64,000 nucleotides of DNA from Cladorhizidae sp. MBARI D1340-BT2 (lineage: Eukaryota > Porifera > Demospongiae > Poecilosclerida > Cladorhizidae), in contig JAQNBH010000014.1 of the NCBI GenBank assembly GCA_028752905.1, positions 21,919,990 through 21,983,989 of the forward strand, given 5' to 3'. Under the pieces are notes generated by a model. The model saw only the letters and a list, made by a program, of their open reading frames with translations, was not told where the DNA came from and made no database searches. The translations under genes were made by a program, and so were the position numbers. Shown piece after piece: positions 20,101-28,336 of this stretch. Positions within the stretch are counted from its first letter, which is position 1, and each line of letters opens with the position of its first letter.

Positions 20101-22712
20101 TTGCTATGAGCCGTAATATACTGGACTTTCACATGATGGTCGAAATATTCATCCACATACATTCTAGATAGGCAGACATCATTTATCTTGCGGGTAGATT
20201 TTTGATGGAGTCTCTTTTGATCTGTTCTTCTCTCTGAGGAATTGTAATGATACTCACCATCGCGACAGCAAGAATAGTAGTAGGTGACCTTTATTGCTGT
20301 TTATGCAAATTACATTTAAAATAATAAATATGATTCTAATATGGTTACATTTACCATCAGTAGCTTTTGGCTGATAGGAAGTTTGTCGCTGTATGTATGT
20401 GGTGTATGTTGTTTCCTCCTCCAATCCTTTCCACTTGTGAAACTCTTCAATTGAATCAAATTTGAGGTTCGTTGTTCCTGCATTTGTAAGTGGAACCCAT
20501 TGAAACCAGTATTTGTTTTGTCCTTAACCGATTATTGATGATAGACGCAGATCTGTCTACGCATGCCCAACGCTATGCGCTGCTTTATTAAAATAGAATC
20601 AAACCTACATCCGGTTAGGGTATTTGGAAAGCAAAATTGAAGACCGCCGAAATTTTGAAGCTTCTCCAAAGTCTTTGGGTTTGGATCTTTACTCCAGTTT
20701 CTGGAAGCTCTTTTGTATCCAATATATATACTACATGTGTCTCTATTTAGCCATGGGTATACAACAGGTATAGACATTATATATACTACATGTGTCTCTA
20801 TTTAGCCATGGAGTACAACAAGTATAGATATATTATATATACTACATCTAGCACACTCCTGACCTAGATACATCTAGCACACTCCTGACCTAGATACATC
20901 TAGCACACTCCTGACCTAGATACATCTAGCTACACCTAGCACACTCCTGACCTAGATACATCTAGCACACTCCTAACCTAGATACATCTAGCACACTCCT
21001 GACCTAGATACATCTAGCACACTCCTGACCTAGATACATCTAGCACACTCCTGACCTAGATACACCTAGCACACTCCTGACCTAGATACATCTAGCACAC
21101 TCCTGACCTAGATACATCTAGCACACTCCTGACCTAGATACACCTAGCACACTCCTGACCTATATACACCTAGCACACTCCTGACCTAGATACACCTAGC
21201 ACACTCCTGACCTAGATACATCTAGCACACTCCTGACCTAGATACACCTAGCACAGCTCAGGTCTTTACTATCAAATTGTCGACTTCCCTACACCATCTA
21301 CACCATCATAGTTCTCTTGCAAATGTCACGTTTCTGCTGGATGGAGAGCACCTTCTTTTTCTTTTTACCTCGAAACTCCATCATGTTGTTGGTGGCTACA
21401 AGTAAACTGGCCGCACATGATCGACGTTCAAATTATTCCCTTTTTTTCTCGTTCGGATAATTGACAGTTTGGTTGATTGACGTTCGGATAATCGAGGTTC
21501 CACTGTAGTTCACTATTTAAAGGATCACTATCATGGGTTCCATACTCATCCATATGCATTTAGTTTGAATAGTAGTTCTAGCTTCTAATAATAACTTCAG
21601 AGTGCACATTATTTGGATAGCTTGTAATTATAACTTCAATGCCTAGTCTACTAAATAATCCTTCAATGCATCTCAGTTCAAGCACATTGCATTGGATTTA
21701 ACAAAAAAGAATTCAGGTTGTACTAGGCAAGCTGCTGAGTCTATGCTAGTGATCCTTACCATGTTTGATGCTAATAATAACTAGAGCTGACAAAATTATA
21801 GTATACCTACGGTTATATTTACCCAGTGAATCGTCGTGTGATGACTGACAATGACCCAACAAGAGTTTCATGGTACGGAATGGAGACAAGTCACACTTGA
21901 ATGGGCAGAAGAAGCGGCTAGCTTGTTTCTTGGTGTTCATTTCAAACCGATGTTCTTGTTCCAGGTGTGAGGACAGTCGATCTCTCCGTGAAAAGAATTT
22001 TCCACATGCTATACAGGAAAACTTCTCTTGCAATGCTTATGTGTGTATGTGTTAGTTTAATAATACAAGTATATATTCATGGATTAACATTTTTAATTTT
22101 GTTACCGTTGTCATGGTCACTTCTTGTATTGAGATCTAGATATTGTAGATAATCAATAATTATGGATTATACGTATGTTTTTGGTATTTACCATTGTCTG
22201 GGGCGTTTCGTGCCATAAGATCTAGACAATCATATATACGGATGTAGCATATATAAGTAAGAATTATGCACAATCTTGGAATTCTTGTTACCATTGTCTG
22301 GGACACTTCCTGCCTCTAGAGGCTCTGCCTTGACCAAGAGATATCCTGGGGAAAAAAGAATTGTTTTTGGCCTTCATGGGTTTACAAGGACAAGGGGGTG
22401 GTGCTTGGGGATGTCCCCTACAATTTCTGGGGAAACCAAATGAATGCAAATTAAGCTATAATGCTCAAACTTAGTAATTAACACCCCTTAAAATTAACAC
22501 CCCTGTCTATGGCCTTGTTCAGTTATAATAAATTTGTTACCAATGTCTGGGGCACTTCCTGCCCTGAAGATCTAAATAATCATAATCATCATTGGACACA
22601 TATTCTTGTAATTCCTGTTACCATTATCTGGGTCACTTCCTGCTTCAAGATCTAAAGATTCTGCACCAGCTACTAAGGGAAGCCCTGGGTCTTCAGCTGT
22701 TCTGGAAGCCAT
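16390..22712 (-). CDS. multi-exon MULE transposase: C2H2 - MULE - SWIM - CXXC - OTU
   Basis: About 19 short exons with good GT/AG sites read as one gene from ATG 22712 to stop 16390. In protein order: an acidic N-terminus; two C2H2 fingers (22026-21823); a block ending KWKGLEEETTYTTYIQRQ (to 20355); 20296-19991 with YYYSCCRDGEYHYN; a MULE core (19931-18842); a SWIM finger (18500-18127); linkers; a CXXC finger plus OTU protease (17150-16390). MULE landmarks are VCIDSTHCTN (first Asp), a MTDDDNTAW region (second Asp) and HLLCHWHVHRSWKNHL. Two apparent single-base frameshifts (about 19803 and about 19403) break the core, so this copy may be inactive unless they are sequencing errors. In known MULEs the transposase acts in the nucleus. 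The CXXC finger (binds unmethylated CpG in known proteins) and OTU deubiquitinase-like domain are unusual additions. Expression would start inside the right inverted repeat. Confidence 0.78.
17208..17707 (-). CDS. linker exons with tandemly duplicated exon modules
   Basis: Short exons at 17707-17671, 17613-17545, 17462-17358 and 17259-17208 join the SWIM region to the CXXC finger. Two are internal duplicates. Two introns end in the same TGTACCATTACAG acceptor. The exons after them encode STSNSKN- and STSSSNT-like stretches. A VVPGVKRKSGSS segment precedes the real CXXC exon's GVKRKRCGSC. The donors share a QNE/HNE|GTAATxT context. These look like tandem exon-intron duplication that produced a spare, cysteine-less CXXC lead-in. 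Confidence 0.6.
17795..18500 (-). CDS. SWIM-type zinc-finger exon and following linker exon
   Basis: Exon 18500-18127 is bounded by AATACAG and CACAG|GTATGC. It encodes VIDCSTWRIPSMSARTPDGY, then CTQRECKLLCYHMYTCGKY and NGNLCKHIHRAHSMWLKL. The CxC...CxH-like pattern with a GNLCKHIH signature is the SWIM finger typical of the C-terminal half of MULE transposases. An acidic SGADSDSDIDDPLEFAE tail follows, then exon 18071-17795, which begins PTFQLMTFQSYMKELEKAV and has a basic KAPGRKKKG end. Splice phases are compatible. Confidence 0.75.
18570..19931 (-). CDS. MULE transposase core exons
   Basis: Exons 19931-19529, 19466-19348, 19283-19205, 19156-18966, 18908-18842 and 18759-18570 form the catalytic region. 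Read in order they give DVREKVG, RKHFLSNQDVRNI, then after a slip KRHENDAMSVS, PFDPILIYKPQG, VCIDSTHCTNAYRFKLITCV, PDKFGQ, QPIAWCISDQETTEVVELFL, SPLSTVSILMTDDDNTAWNA, FGPTLRHLLCHWHVHRSWKN, LDQFILHWIS and LERSFHNKLK. This is the usual order for a DDE MULE transposase. Frame slips occur at an A run near 19803 and at AAGAACGG near 19403; flanking exons remain in phase. Confidence 0.8.
19991..20520 (-). CDS. exons N-terminal to the MULE core
   Basis: The exon ending at 20355 (donor GATG|GTAAAT) encodes KYWFQWVPLTNAGTTNLKFD then EEFHKWKGLEEETTYTTY. The next exon, 20296-19991 (acceptor TAAACAG), encodes VTYYYSCCRDGEYHYNSSER, then VQYITAHSNHQLGVAELPHL and KGIPAERILE. The F-x2-W-K-G-x-E-E and YYxxCxRxG pattern is the pre-core region seen in animal MULE-like proteins with an N-terminal C2H2 finger. 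The 5' limit of the first exon is uncertain (about 20520). Confidence 0.7.
20726..20840. repeat. short tandem duplication (~55 bp)
   Basis: TATATACTACATGTGTCTCT plus ATTTAGCCATGG and ACAACARGTATAGA occur twice, at about 20726 and 20781. They lead directly into the 26-bp array. Lies in the intron between the zinc-finger exon and the next exon of the MULE-type gene. Confidence 0.75.
20845..21256. repeat. 26-bp minisatellite
   Basis: About 15 copies of a 26-base unit CCTAGATACATCTAGCACAC followed by TCCTGA, with C/T variation (CATCTAG/CACCTAG) and one partial unit. It sits in an intron of the MULE-type gene and expands it to ~1.3 kb, where neighbouring introns are mostly 60-120 bp. There are no unique spacers, so it is not a CRISPR-like array. 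Confidence 0.93.
21451..21505. repeat. solitary pogo/Tigger-like terminal repeat
   Basis: The minus strand reads CAGTGGAACCTCGATTATCC from 21505, the common end of pogo/Tigger elements, followed by GAACGTCAATC. A nearby TTCGGATAATTGACAG word is a related internal repeat. No partner end or transposase was found nearby, so it is a fragment. It lies in the same intron as the 26-bp array. Confidence 0.6.
21823..22026 (-). CDS. C2H2 zinc-finger exon of the MULE-type gene
   Basis: Acceptor GCATTGCAAG and donor CACTGG|GTAAAT. It encodes FSCIACGKFFSRRDRLSSHL-EQEH (C-x2-C-x12-H-x4-H) and FFCPFKCDLSPFRTM followed by GHCQSSH, a second finger with C-x3-C spacing. Tandem C2H2 fingers at the N-terminus are plausible DNA-binding modules for terminal-repeat recognition. 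Attribution to the MULE-type gene rests on strand, splice phase 1 at the donor, and location. Confidence 0.72.
22040..22712 (-). CDS. first exon and repeated mini-exon modules of the MULE-type gene
   Basis: ATG at 22712 opens MASRTAEDPGLPLVAG...DLEAGSDPDN and reaches donor GATAATG|GTAACA after 22622. Four more copies of the exon end plus donor (consensus GATCTNNAGGCAGGAAGTG, then CCCAGACAATG|GTAACA) follow at about 22545, 22295, 22190 and 22105. They are each preceded by an AG and spaced by introns of 50-200 bases. They look like tandem duplication of a ~30-bp mini-exon with its splice donor. Not all preserve phase, so which are spliced in is unclear. Confidence 0.55.
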
Positions 22713-22734
22713 GCTACACTCCCGCCAGTTGAGC

Positions 22735-22874
22735 GGTTTCTGAAAAGGTCAACGTGCAAATGTTATGCGCATGCGCTAACGAGGACACGGCGCTTAAAAA
22801 GGTTAGAGTTCATTTGTCATCTCGCTACATAACGGGACTCCTTTATTACCTGCGCGCAGAGGTGGCTCACCTAC
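22735..22874. repeat. right terminal inverted repeat and likely promoter region
   Basis: Inverted copy of the left repeat; conserved from 22740 to 22833. It lies 23 bases upstream of the MULE-type gene ATG (22712), so transcription of that gene must start within or beside it. It contains GCGCATGCGC at 22767-22776. Confidence 0.8.
22767..22776. promoter_or_regulatory. NRF-1-like palindrome in the right terminal repeat
   Basis: TGCGCATGCGC equals the known metazoan NRF-1 (alpha-pal) half-site palindrome. It occurs at both ends of the element (also 12380-12389), 54 bases before the ATG here. A promoter role is inference from position and motif. Confidence 0.45.
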
Positions 22875-22939
22875 GGGCTATAGATGTGTTAGGTAAACAA
22901 AGTCAGCCTCCTTTCTCTAGAAAATGACAAAGGACTTAA

Positions 22940-23737
22940 ACAAGGCAGCAACGTTCAAGATTAAAAATTAAAAATGGCTTCCAGGAGCGCTCTGAAATTC
23001 AAAAAGTTGCAAGCAGTTTAAAGGCGGGTTTGATGATCATGCAGCGTCCTATATTTGTCCAATATGCATAGTTTATGCCAGACAAGAATAACGGGTATGA
23101 CGCGATTGAATGCGAGTTGCACAGAAGATGTGCAGGCCTCGCATTCCATCTCGCGAAGGCCGACCCTGCACACTTGAAGTGCCCTCATTGCAGAGGCTAG
23201 ACGAGCAAGAGTCTGAGATTGATGAGCTTACGAAATCGGTTCTTGAAGACGAGTGTGAAGAGCTTAGTCAGAAGAGAATCTTTGTAATGAAAATGAGTCT
23301 TCCCCTACTCCTATATACATCCTACCTAAAGAGAGTGCTTGCCATAAGTTTGTTCCTGTTGCTAAAATTACTTCTTCTCCTCGTCAATGGTTTAGTTAAT
23401 TAAGAAATCAGACTTTATTAGCACCCTTTGTCGGCATCAAAAATGTAAACCCACCATTCATCAAGAGTCCAAGCTACTTTCTATTGAGTCAGCAGTTCAT
23501 ACAATCAGCTAAACAAGAACATGAATGTAACTTAGTTTCTGCCTTCCACGCTAACTCTGGCAAATTACAGATAACTTGTCATATCCAAAGAGCTCATTGT
23601 ACCCTATTATACATGAATCAGCTGTGGTCAAATATCCACTCAAAAAAGCCAGACACCTCAACTTGTTCTTTAACTCTGTTTTTAACACAAGTGATCTTGT
23701 TCTCCCTTCTCTTGAAGACCTTCCATTCCCCACAGAC
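22940..23737 (+). pseudogene. CR1-like LINE relic, 5' part
   Basis: The plus-strand 23090-23200 region encodes a PHD-like fragment: YDAIECELHRRCAGLA, then CPHCRG, like the ORF1 finger of the fuller LINE at 28337. Downstream, ARHLNLFFNSVFNTSDLVLP and SLEDLPFPTDQ fit the pre-RT part of CR1 ORF2 and run straight into the hAT insertion. Stops and frame changes throughout. The 97-codon frame at 23110-23403 is not a separate gene. Confidence 0.6.
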
Positions 23738-24823
23738 CAGGGGGGTAATTTCTGGGGGGGCTGGGGGGGCCATGGCCCCCCCAACTTTTGGCCAAAACAA
23801 GTTTTCTAAGGGAGTTTTCGCAAGCTGTTGAAGGTGTTCACTAACAAGTTATAGCACATTCATATTTGTAATTGGTGTGAAATATGCTAGATAGAAGAAC
23901 ACCATAGAACAGCACCATAATAATTATTGGTAAAAACAACAACTTTGTTCCCTAATCGGTTCAATACATGTGACCAGTTAGTGTATGTCAGGAATAACAG
24001 CCTGACAACTCAACCACCAAACAAGCTTCAGACCATACCATGGAACTAACACTTTAGATGTGAGGATCATTTTAGCTGTTAGGATCATTTTGACATTTAT
24101 ATAGTTCATGTATTTCATTGGTTCATTTTGATTTTGCCATGACAGCAGTGGAGTGCCTAAATAAGTAAGCTCTCCACTGCCTTATGTTGAGTTCTGCTAT
24201 AAACCTAATGTGCTGTTAATCATTATTCGGAATACTAAGCAATATAAGAGTGAACCCTAACAGAGAAATTAGCTAGTGCTGCTGCAGAGTGAATCATGCC
24301 TAAAAGACAAGCCTCCTTGTTAAGTTTTAGTCAAAGTCCAACTAAGAGACAAAGTGAGTCTGAGGAGAAGGCTGATGATCAAGCCCAAGGATCTGATAGC
24401 CAAGATGTACAGGTTGAAGAAAACCCAGAAGAATCTGTACAGGTACGTCTTGTCATAATCCATCACATGATAAAAACATTAAGCCTCTCAATTTTTCAGA
24501 GGCTGAGCCTCAAGCAAGTGACAAATGACTTTGTGGATAGAGTAGAGAGGCGCTCATCCATCTTCGGCCACTTTTCCATTTCTTAGTAGATGTGAATGAT
24601 AGTCTCTTTCTCTCTCTTAGATGTTAGTGCTAGTATACTGTTTGTCATCTGGTTATGTTATGTGTTCGGGTGATTACTAAATTGAAAATATTTTCAACAC
24701 TAATTTACCCCAAAGTCTATAGTTCTAATTACTCCTATTTTTCAAAATATCCTGGATGAGTATCTAGAGACTCCCCTAGAGACCCCCCTAGAGTAAGCAG
24801 CTTTAATAGAAATTACCCCCCTG
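23738..24823 (+). mobile_element. short hAT element inserted in the LINE
   Basis: Terminal repeats CAGGGGGGTAATTTCT (left) and AGAAATTACCCCCCTG (right) are perfect inverted copies. The target words CAGACCA (23733-23739) and CAGACCA (24824-24830) flank or overlap them, giving a 7-8-bp duplication if one terminal base is shared. Outside, the LINE reading frame continues across the join (PFPTDQ / DISINQPDVFKAL). It keeps only an N-terminal transposase fragment, so it is non-autonomous. Confidence 0.85.
24296..24443 (+). pseudogene. N-terminal fragment of a hAT transposase
   Basis: MPKRQASLLSFSQSPTKRQS followed by an acidic stretch (ESEEKADDQAQGSDSQDVQ). This is the style of N-terminus that precedes the TTF/BED finger in ZMYM/ZNF862-type hAT transposases. 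A donor-like GTACAG|GTACGT ends it near 24443. The remaining transposase is absent, deleted from this 1.1-kb element. Confidence 0.55.
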
Positions 24824-26330
24824 CAGACCAATCACACGACATATCCATCAACCAACCTGATGTTTTCAAGGCTCTTAAGACCCTTGAACCTGATAAATCT
24901 CCTGGAATTGACAATGTGAGCCCTGTTATTCTGAAGCTATGTGCCCACTCATTGTTGTCTCCCATCACTCATCTCCTCATATCTTGCATTGATTCATGTA
25001 CAATCCCAGACGAATGGAAGATTCACAAAATTATCCCTATCCCTAAAAGTGGTGATCACTCAACAGTGCAAAACTACTGACCTGTTTCCCTGCTATGTGT
25101 CTTGTATCAAAACTCTAGGAGTCTGTTATTTACTCTAAACTTATTGATTTTATTTGGCGCCACTTTTCTAATAATCAACATGACTTTTTGAAGAAACGTT
25201 CATGTCTATCCCAGTTACTGTCCTCCTGTTCTGTGACGATGAAAGCAATTGAGAACAGGGCAGCATTTGATGTTTATCTGGACATCAAAAAAGTCATTCC
25301 TCTTCCTGAACTACATTATAAGCTTTGGCTAGTTGGTATAACTGGACCCTGTGGTGCTGGTTCAAGGCTTATCTCATGGATCATACACACCTTGTGTCGG
25401 TTGAAGGAGCTTCATCTGATCTATTTCCAGTAAGATTATGTGTTCCACAGGGAAATGTTCTTGGTCCTTTGTTGTTCCTCATAATATATAAATGATACCC
25501 CAAGTTCCATGTCATTTTGCTCGATTTATTTATTCACTGGTGATACAAAGATCCTAAAAGAGATTTTAAAAACATGGACAGTCAGATTCATTTGCAGCGA
25601 TACCTGGAGGCCTTGTTCTTTGTGGTGCTCAACATGGAAGTTATAGGTCAACTCAACCAAATGTGCTGCAATGCGATACACTTTATCTACTCAAACCCCA
25701 ACTACCTACTTCATCAACAGACAACCTTTCATATGTGCAGAGGAGCATGGAGACCTGGGGATCACTGTTACCAGCAATCTTACCTGGTCAATCAACAGAA
25801 TATGTGCACCTGCCTGTAGATCACTCCATTTAATCAAAAGAATGATCTTCTTAAAAAGCAAGATCCTGAAACCACGACTCTAGTTCGTAACAGATTATGT
25901 TTCTGTTCACAGTTGTGGAGACTGCATCTGGTGAAGGACATCTTGTGTCCTGAAAAAGTTCAGAGACAAGCTACAAAGTTTATACTTGATGACTTCACTC
26001 AAGATTATAAATGCAGAGACGAGCTACAAAGTTTATACTTGATGTCTTCACTTCAGATTATAAATGCAGAGACGAGCTACAAAGTTTATACTTGATGACT
26101 TCACTTCAGATTATAAATGCAGAGATGAGCTATATACAAAGTTTATACTGGATGACTCCACTTCAGATTAAAGTCGAGTCTAATTTCACTTCAGCTGCTT
26201 CCTCTAAGATATTGGTTTGAACTTTAAGATGTCATGTTCTACCGCAAACATCCATTTGTCCTCATCCTTCCTCCGCTATCCAATATCCTTACAGTAACCC
26301 TGTTCAGTAATCCTGTTCATTTAATTTTAG
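24824..26330 (+). pseudogene. CR1-like LINE relic, reverse transcriptase part
   Basis: Begins VFKALKTLEPDKSPGIDNVS, PVILKLCAHSLLSPITHLL and DEWKIHKIIPIPKSGDHS, standard CR1/L2 RT motifs before the NYxPVSLL motif, which here has a TGA at the Arg position. Later come a decayed motif B (PQGNVLGPLLFL-like near 25447) and a C-terminal VQRQATKFI motif. The latter is followed by three tandem copies of a ~58-bp segment (25970-26160) encoding YKCRDELQSLYLM. Many stops. Same family as the LINE at 28.2-32.2 kb. Confidence 0.75.
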
Positions 26331-27119
26331 TTACACAGGTTACATCAAAGCTGGTGTTTGTCCTTCAGTGATTACTATTGTCACTATCTACTCTAATTTT
26401 TGTGCTTCAGCCTGATGTTGTAAAGGTCATAATAATAATAACAACACCTACACACACAAAGTCCATCAAACATTACAATCATGTGTGAAAGCTACCAGGA
26501 TACTAGAAATGCATTGTGTGGAGAGTAAGTATTTGAAAGTTGGATAACATTGCTACAAGTATTGTCCTACTCCAACCATAACCATAACTGCAGGCATAAC
26601 AATATACAGTCATCATCAGATTGGATTGTAATATGGAGAAGTATCTAAGAGTAGTATATTCCTTTTAGTAATGCTGACCATTTCCACCTTAGATTAAAAA
26701 ATCGTTGTCCGTGACAATCATTTTCATTTAAGCAAACGCGTTGATCGTAAGTGTGTTGATGATTTAAGTCAGAGTGAAACTTCACCCAATCTTTCTTCAT
26801 AATAGGATACTGTGCTTCTCACACGCCTTTTTCTATCACTCCGTATTTTTTTAAATTTAAGTTTTTTATTTTACTACAGGTTCATGTGTTGGATGCGTGT
26901 GCCTGTTCACGTGCTGGACACATGTGCCGGTAGCAGGTGTTGGATATAAATTATAGCTACCGGTAAGTTAATGCGAGTCTTAGCTTCTGATTCTCTGATG
27001 AAGGCTAGAGCCCAAAACATCGAGAGAATACAATTTCAAGTTGATTATTGAGAAGGTTGATTATTGAGAAGGTTATTTTAAAAAACTTTGTGGCTTCCAG
27101 AAACTAATACAAAGCAACT
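26331..27119. other. no gene; LINE-tail-like sequence
   Basis: AT-rich sequence. At 26997-27050 it contains CTGATGAAGGCTAGAGC followed by CGAGAGAAT, repeated in variant form at 27947-28000. Two tandem GTTGATTATTGAGAAG words lie at 27039-27073. No coding exon seen. Confidence 0.5.
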
Positions 27120-27124
27120 GAAAA

Positions 27125-27890
27125 AGATGCCGCCATGATCGACATTGCTGAGCTCAAGGCCTACTTGAACTCGCAGGATTCTGACTGGATCTTGAATCTA
27201 GCCCATGCCTCACACTTTGGAGATGTTTGGGAGAGGAAGATTGGTTCAGTTAGATGAGTTCACAAAGGAACACTCTGAATGGTTGGTCGGTGTTGCTTGA
27301 CAAGAGATGGGCTTCACAGGTGAAGTGTCTGCCATTGTGAATTCTACGCCACTTTGGGAAATCTCTTCAGATCCAGAAGCTCCACAGCCACTCTACCCTG
27401 CCATGATACTCACTCTGCGTGACAGTATTGCCTCACCCTACTCCTCCTGGAGAGTTCAATGCTGACAATTTGGCAGATGGCAAGAGAATGTTGATAGAGC
27501 TCAGTTTCTGGCATATCAGTTCTGGACCACATGACAAAAGGAATACATTCAAGAGCTCTAGTCAAGATACAAATGGATACAGCCTGAGAGGTCGATCTCC
27601 ATTGATGACATCATCCAACTTCGTGATAAACAACCACCAAGAAGCCATTGGCCACTTGGTAAAATCTTTTGGCCAATCCAGACCAGATAGTCATGTCAAA
27701 GTTGTCATTGTTGAGATCTCTAAACAGAAGAACTCAGACAATTATGACAAGCACGAGTCTGCTCTCCTCATTCTGCAGGACATCAATGTTCCATGTGGTG
27801 TCAGAAGAAACCAAGTGGGGAGTGTACTGACCCTAGCATCGACACAGTCAATAGTGTTGTCAGTCATTTGAATTTTGTGTCTATTTTGTG
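27125..27890 (+). pseudogene. BEL/Pao integrase relic
   Basis: Broken plus-strand frames carry, in order: DSDWILNLAHASHFGDVWER (the Trp-Glu-Arg segment containing the catalytic Glu region), KIGSVR, an EVSSDPEAPQPLSPAMI-like target-loop segment and FWHISSG/YQFWTTWQKEYI-type text. The end reads VPCGVRRNQ. These are the C-terminal integrase motifs of Pao/BEL polyproteins. At least six stops and several frame changes. It is flanked by direct ~55-bp repeats at 26997 and 27947 that may be LTR remnants. Confidence 0.7.
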
Positions 27891-28336
27891 TGTCAGCTTA
27901 CCATCACTCGACATCAGCAGACTTCTGTTTTCACAACACTTATTCCTGATGAAGGCTAGAGCATCCTGTCGAAACATTGAGAGAATCCTAATTGAAGTTG
28001 ATTAAGTTATTCCATTCTCTTATATTCTGTTCTGAATCTTACCAAAGTCCCTCATAGATTTTAGTATGTCTGAATTGTGTTCATTTTGTTGCACCCTTCA
28101 GTGATATGTTCACTTTGCGAGTTGTAACACTTAGTAAAGTAAACTTCAGCTACTCCAGGGGCAGTATGGTCATATATATATAAAAATATAAAAAATGGCG
28201 GATAACTTTTGACTTGATTGTGAGTTTGTAAGATTTGAATTCTTGACTTGATTTAGTCAGTATTTACAATCTAGCTAGCTCTCTAGTTTGTCTCTATCTA
28301 GTTAGTAAATTACTGCCCTAAGTTTTCCATGCTATT

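Larger units (their letters stand above)
12260..22874 (-). mobile_element. ~10.6 kb composite MULE-type DNA transposon
   Basis: Inverted copies of a ~100-bp conserved sequence lie at 12323-12420 and 22740-22833, with more diverged outer parts. A perfect 9-base direct repeat GGGCTATAG occurs at 12251-12259 and 22875-22883, just outside them, as expected for a Mutator-superfamily target duplication (usually 8-11 bp). Inside, a minus-strand multi-exon MULE-type transposase gene starts at 22712, immediately inside the right repeat. A PHD-finger reverse transcriptase gene (16046-12882) lies between its 3' end and the left repeat. The left repeat's outer ~60 bases do not align flush with the right, so the exact termini are provisional. 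The reverse transcriptase is more likely a nested non-LTR insertion than transposon cargo. Confidence 0.7.

Noticed and set aside
20532..20777. 81-codon minus frame between the 26-bp array and the MULE-type exons
   Set aside because: No motif and partly repeated DNA; treated as intron, with the real exon beginning near 20520.
20845..21256. CRISPR-like array
   Set aside because: Head-to-tail 26-bp units with no unique spacers, in an intron of a eukaryotic gene.
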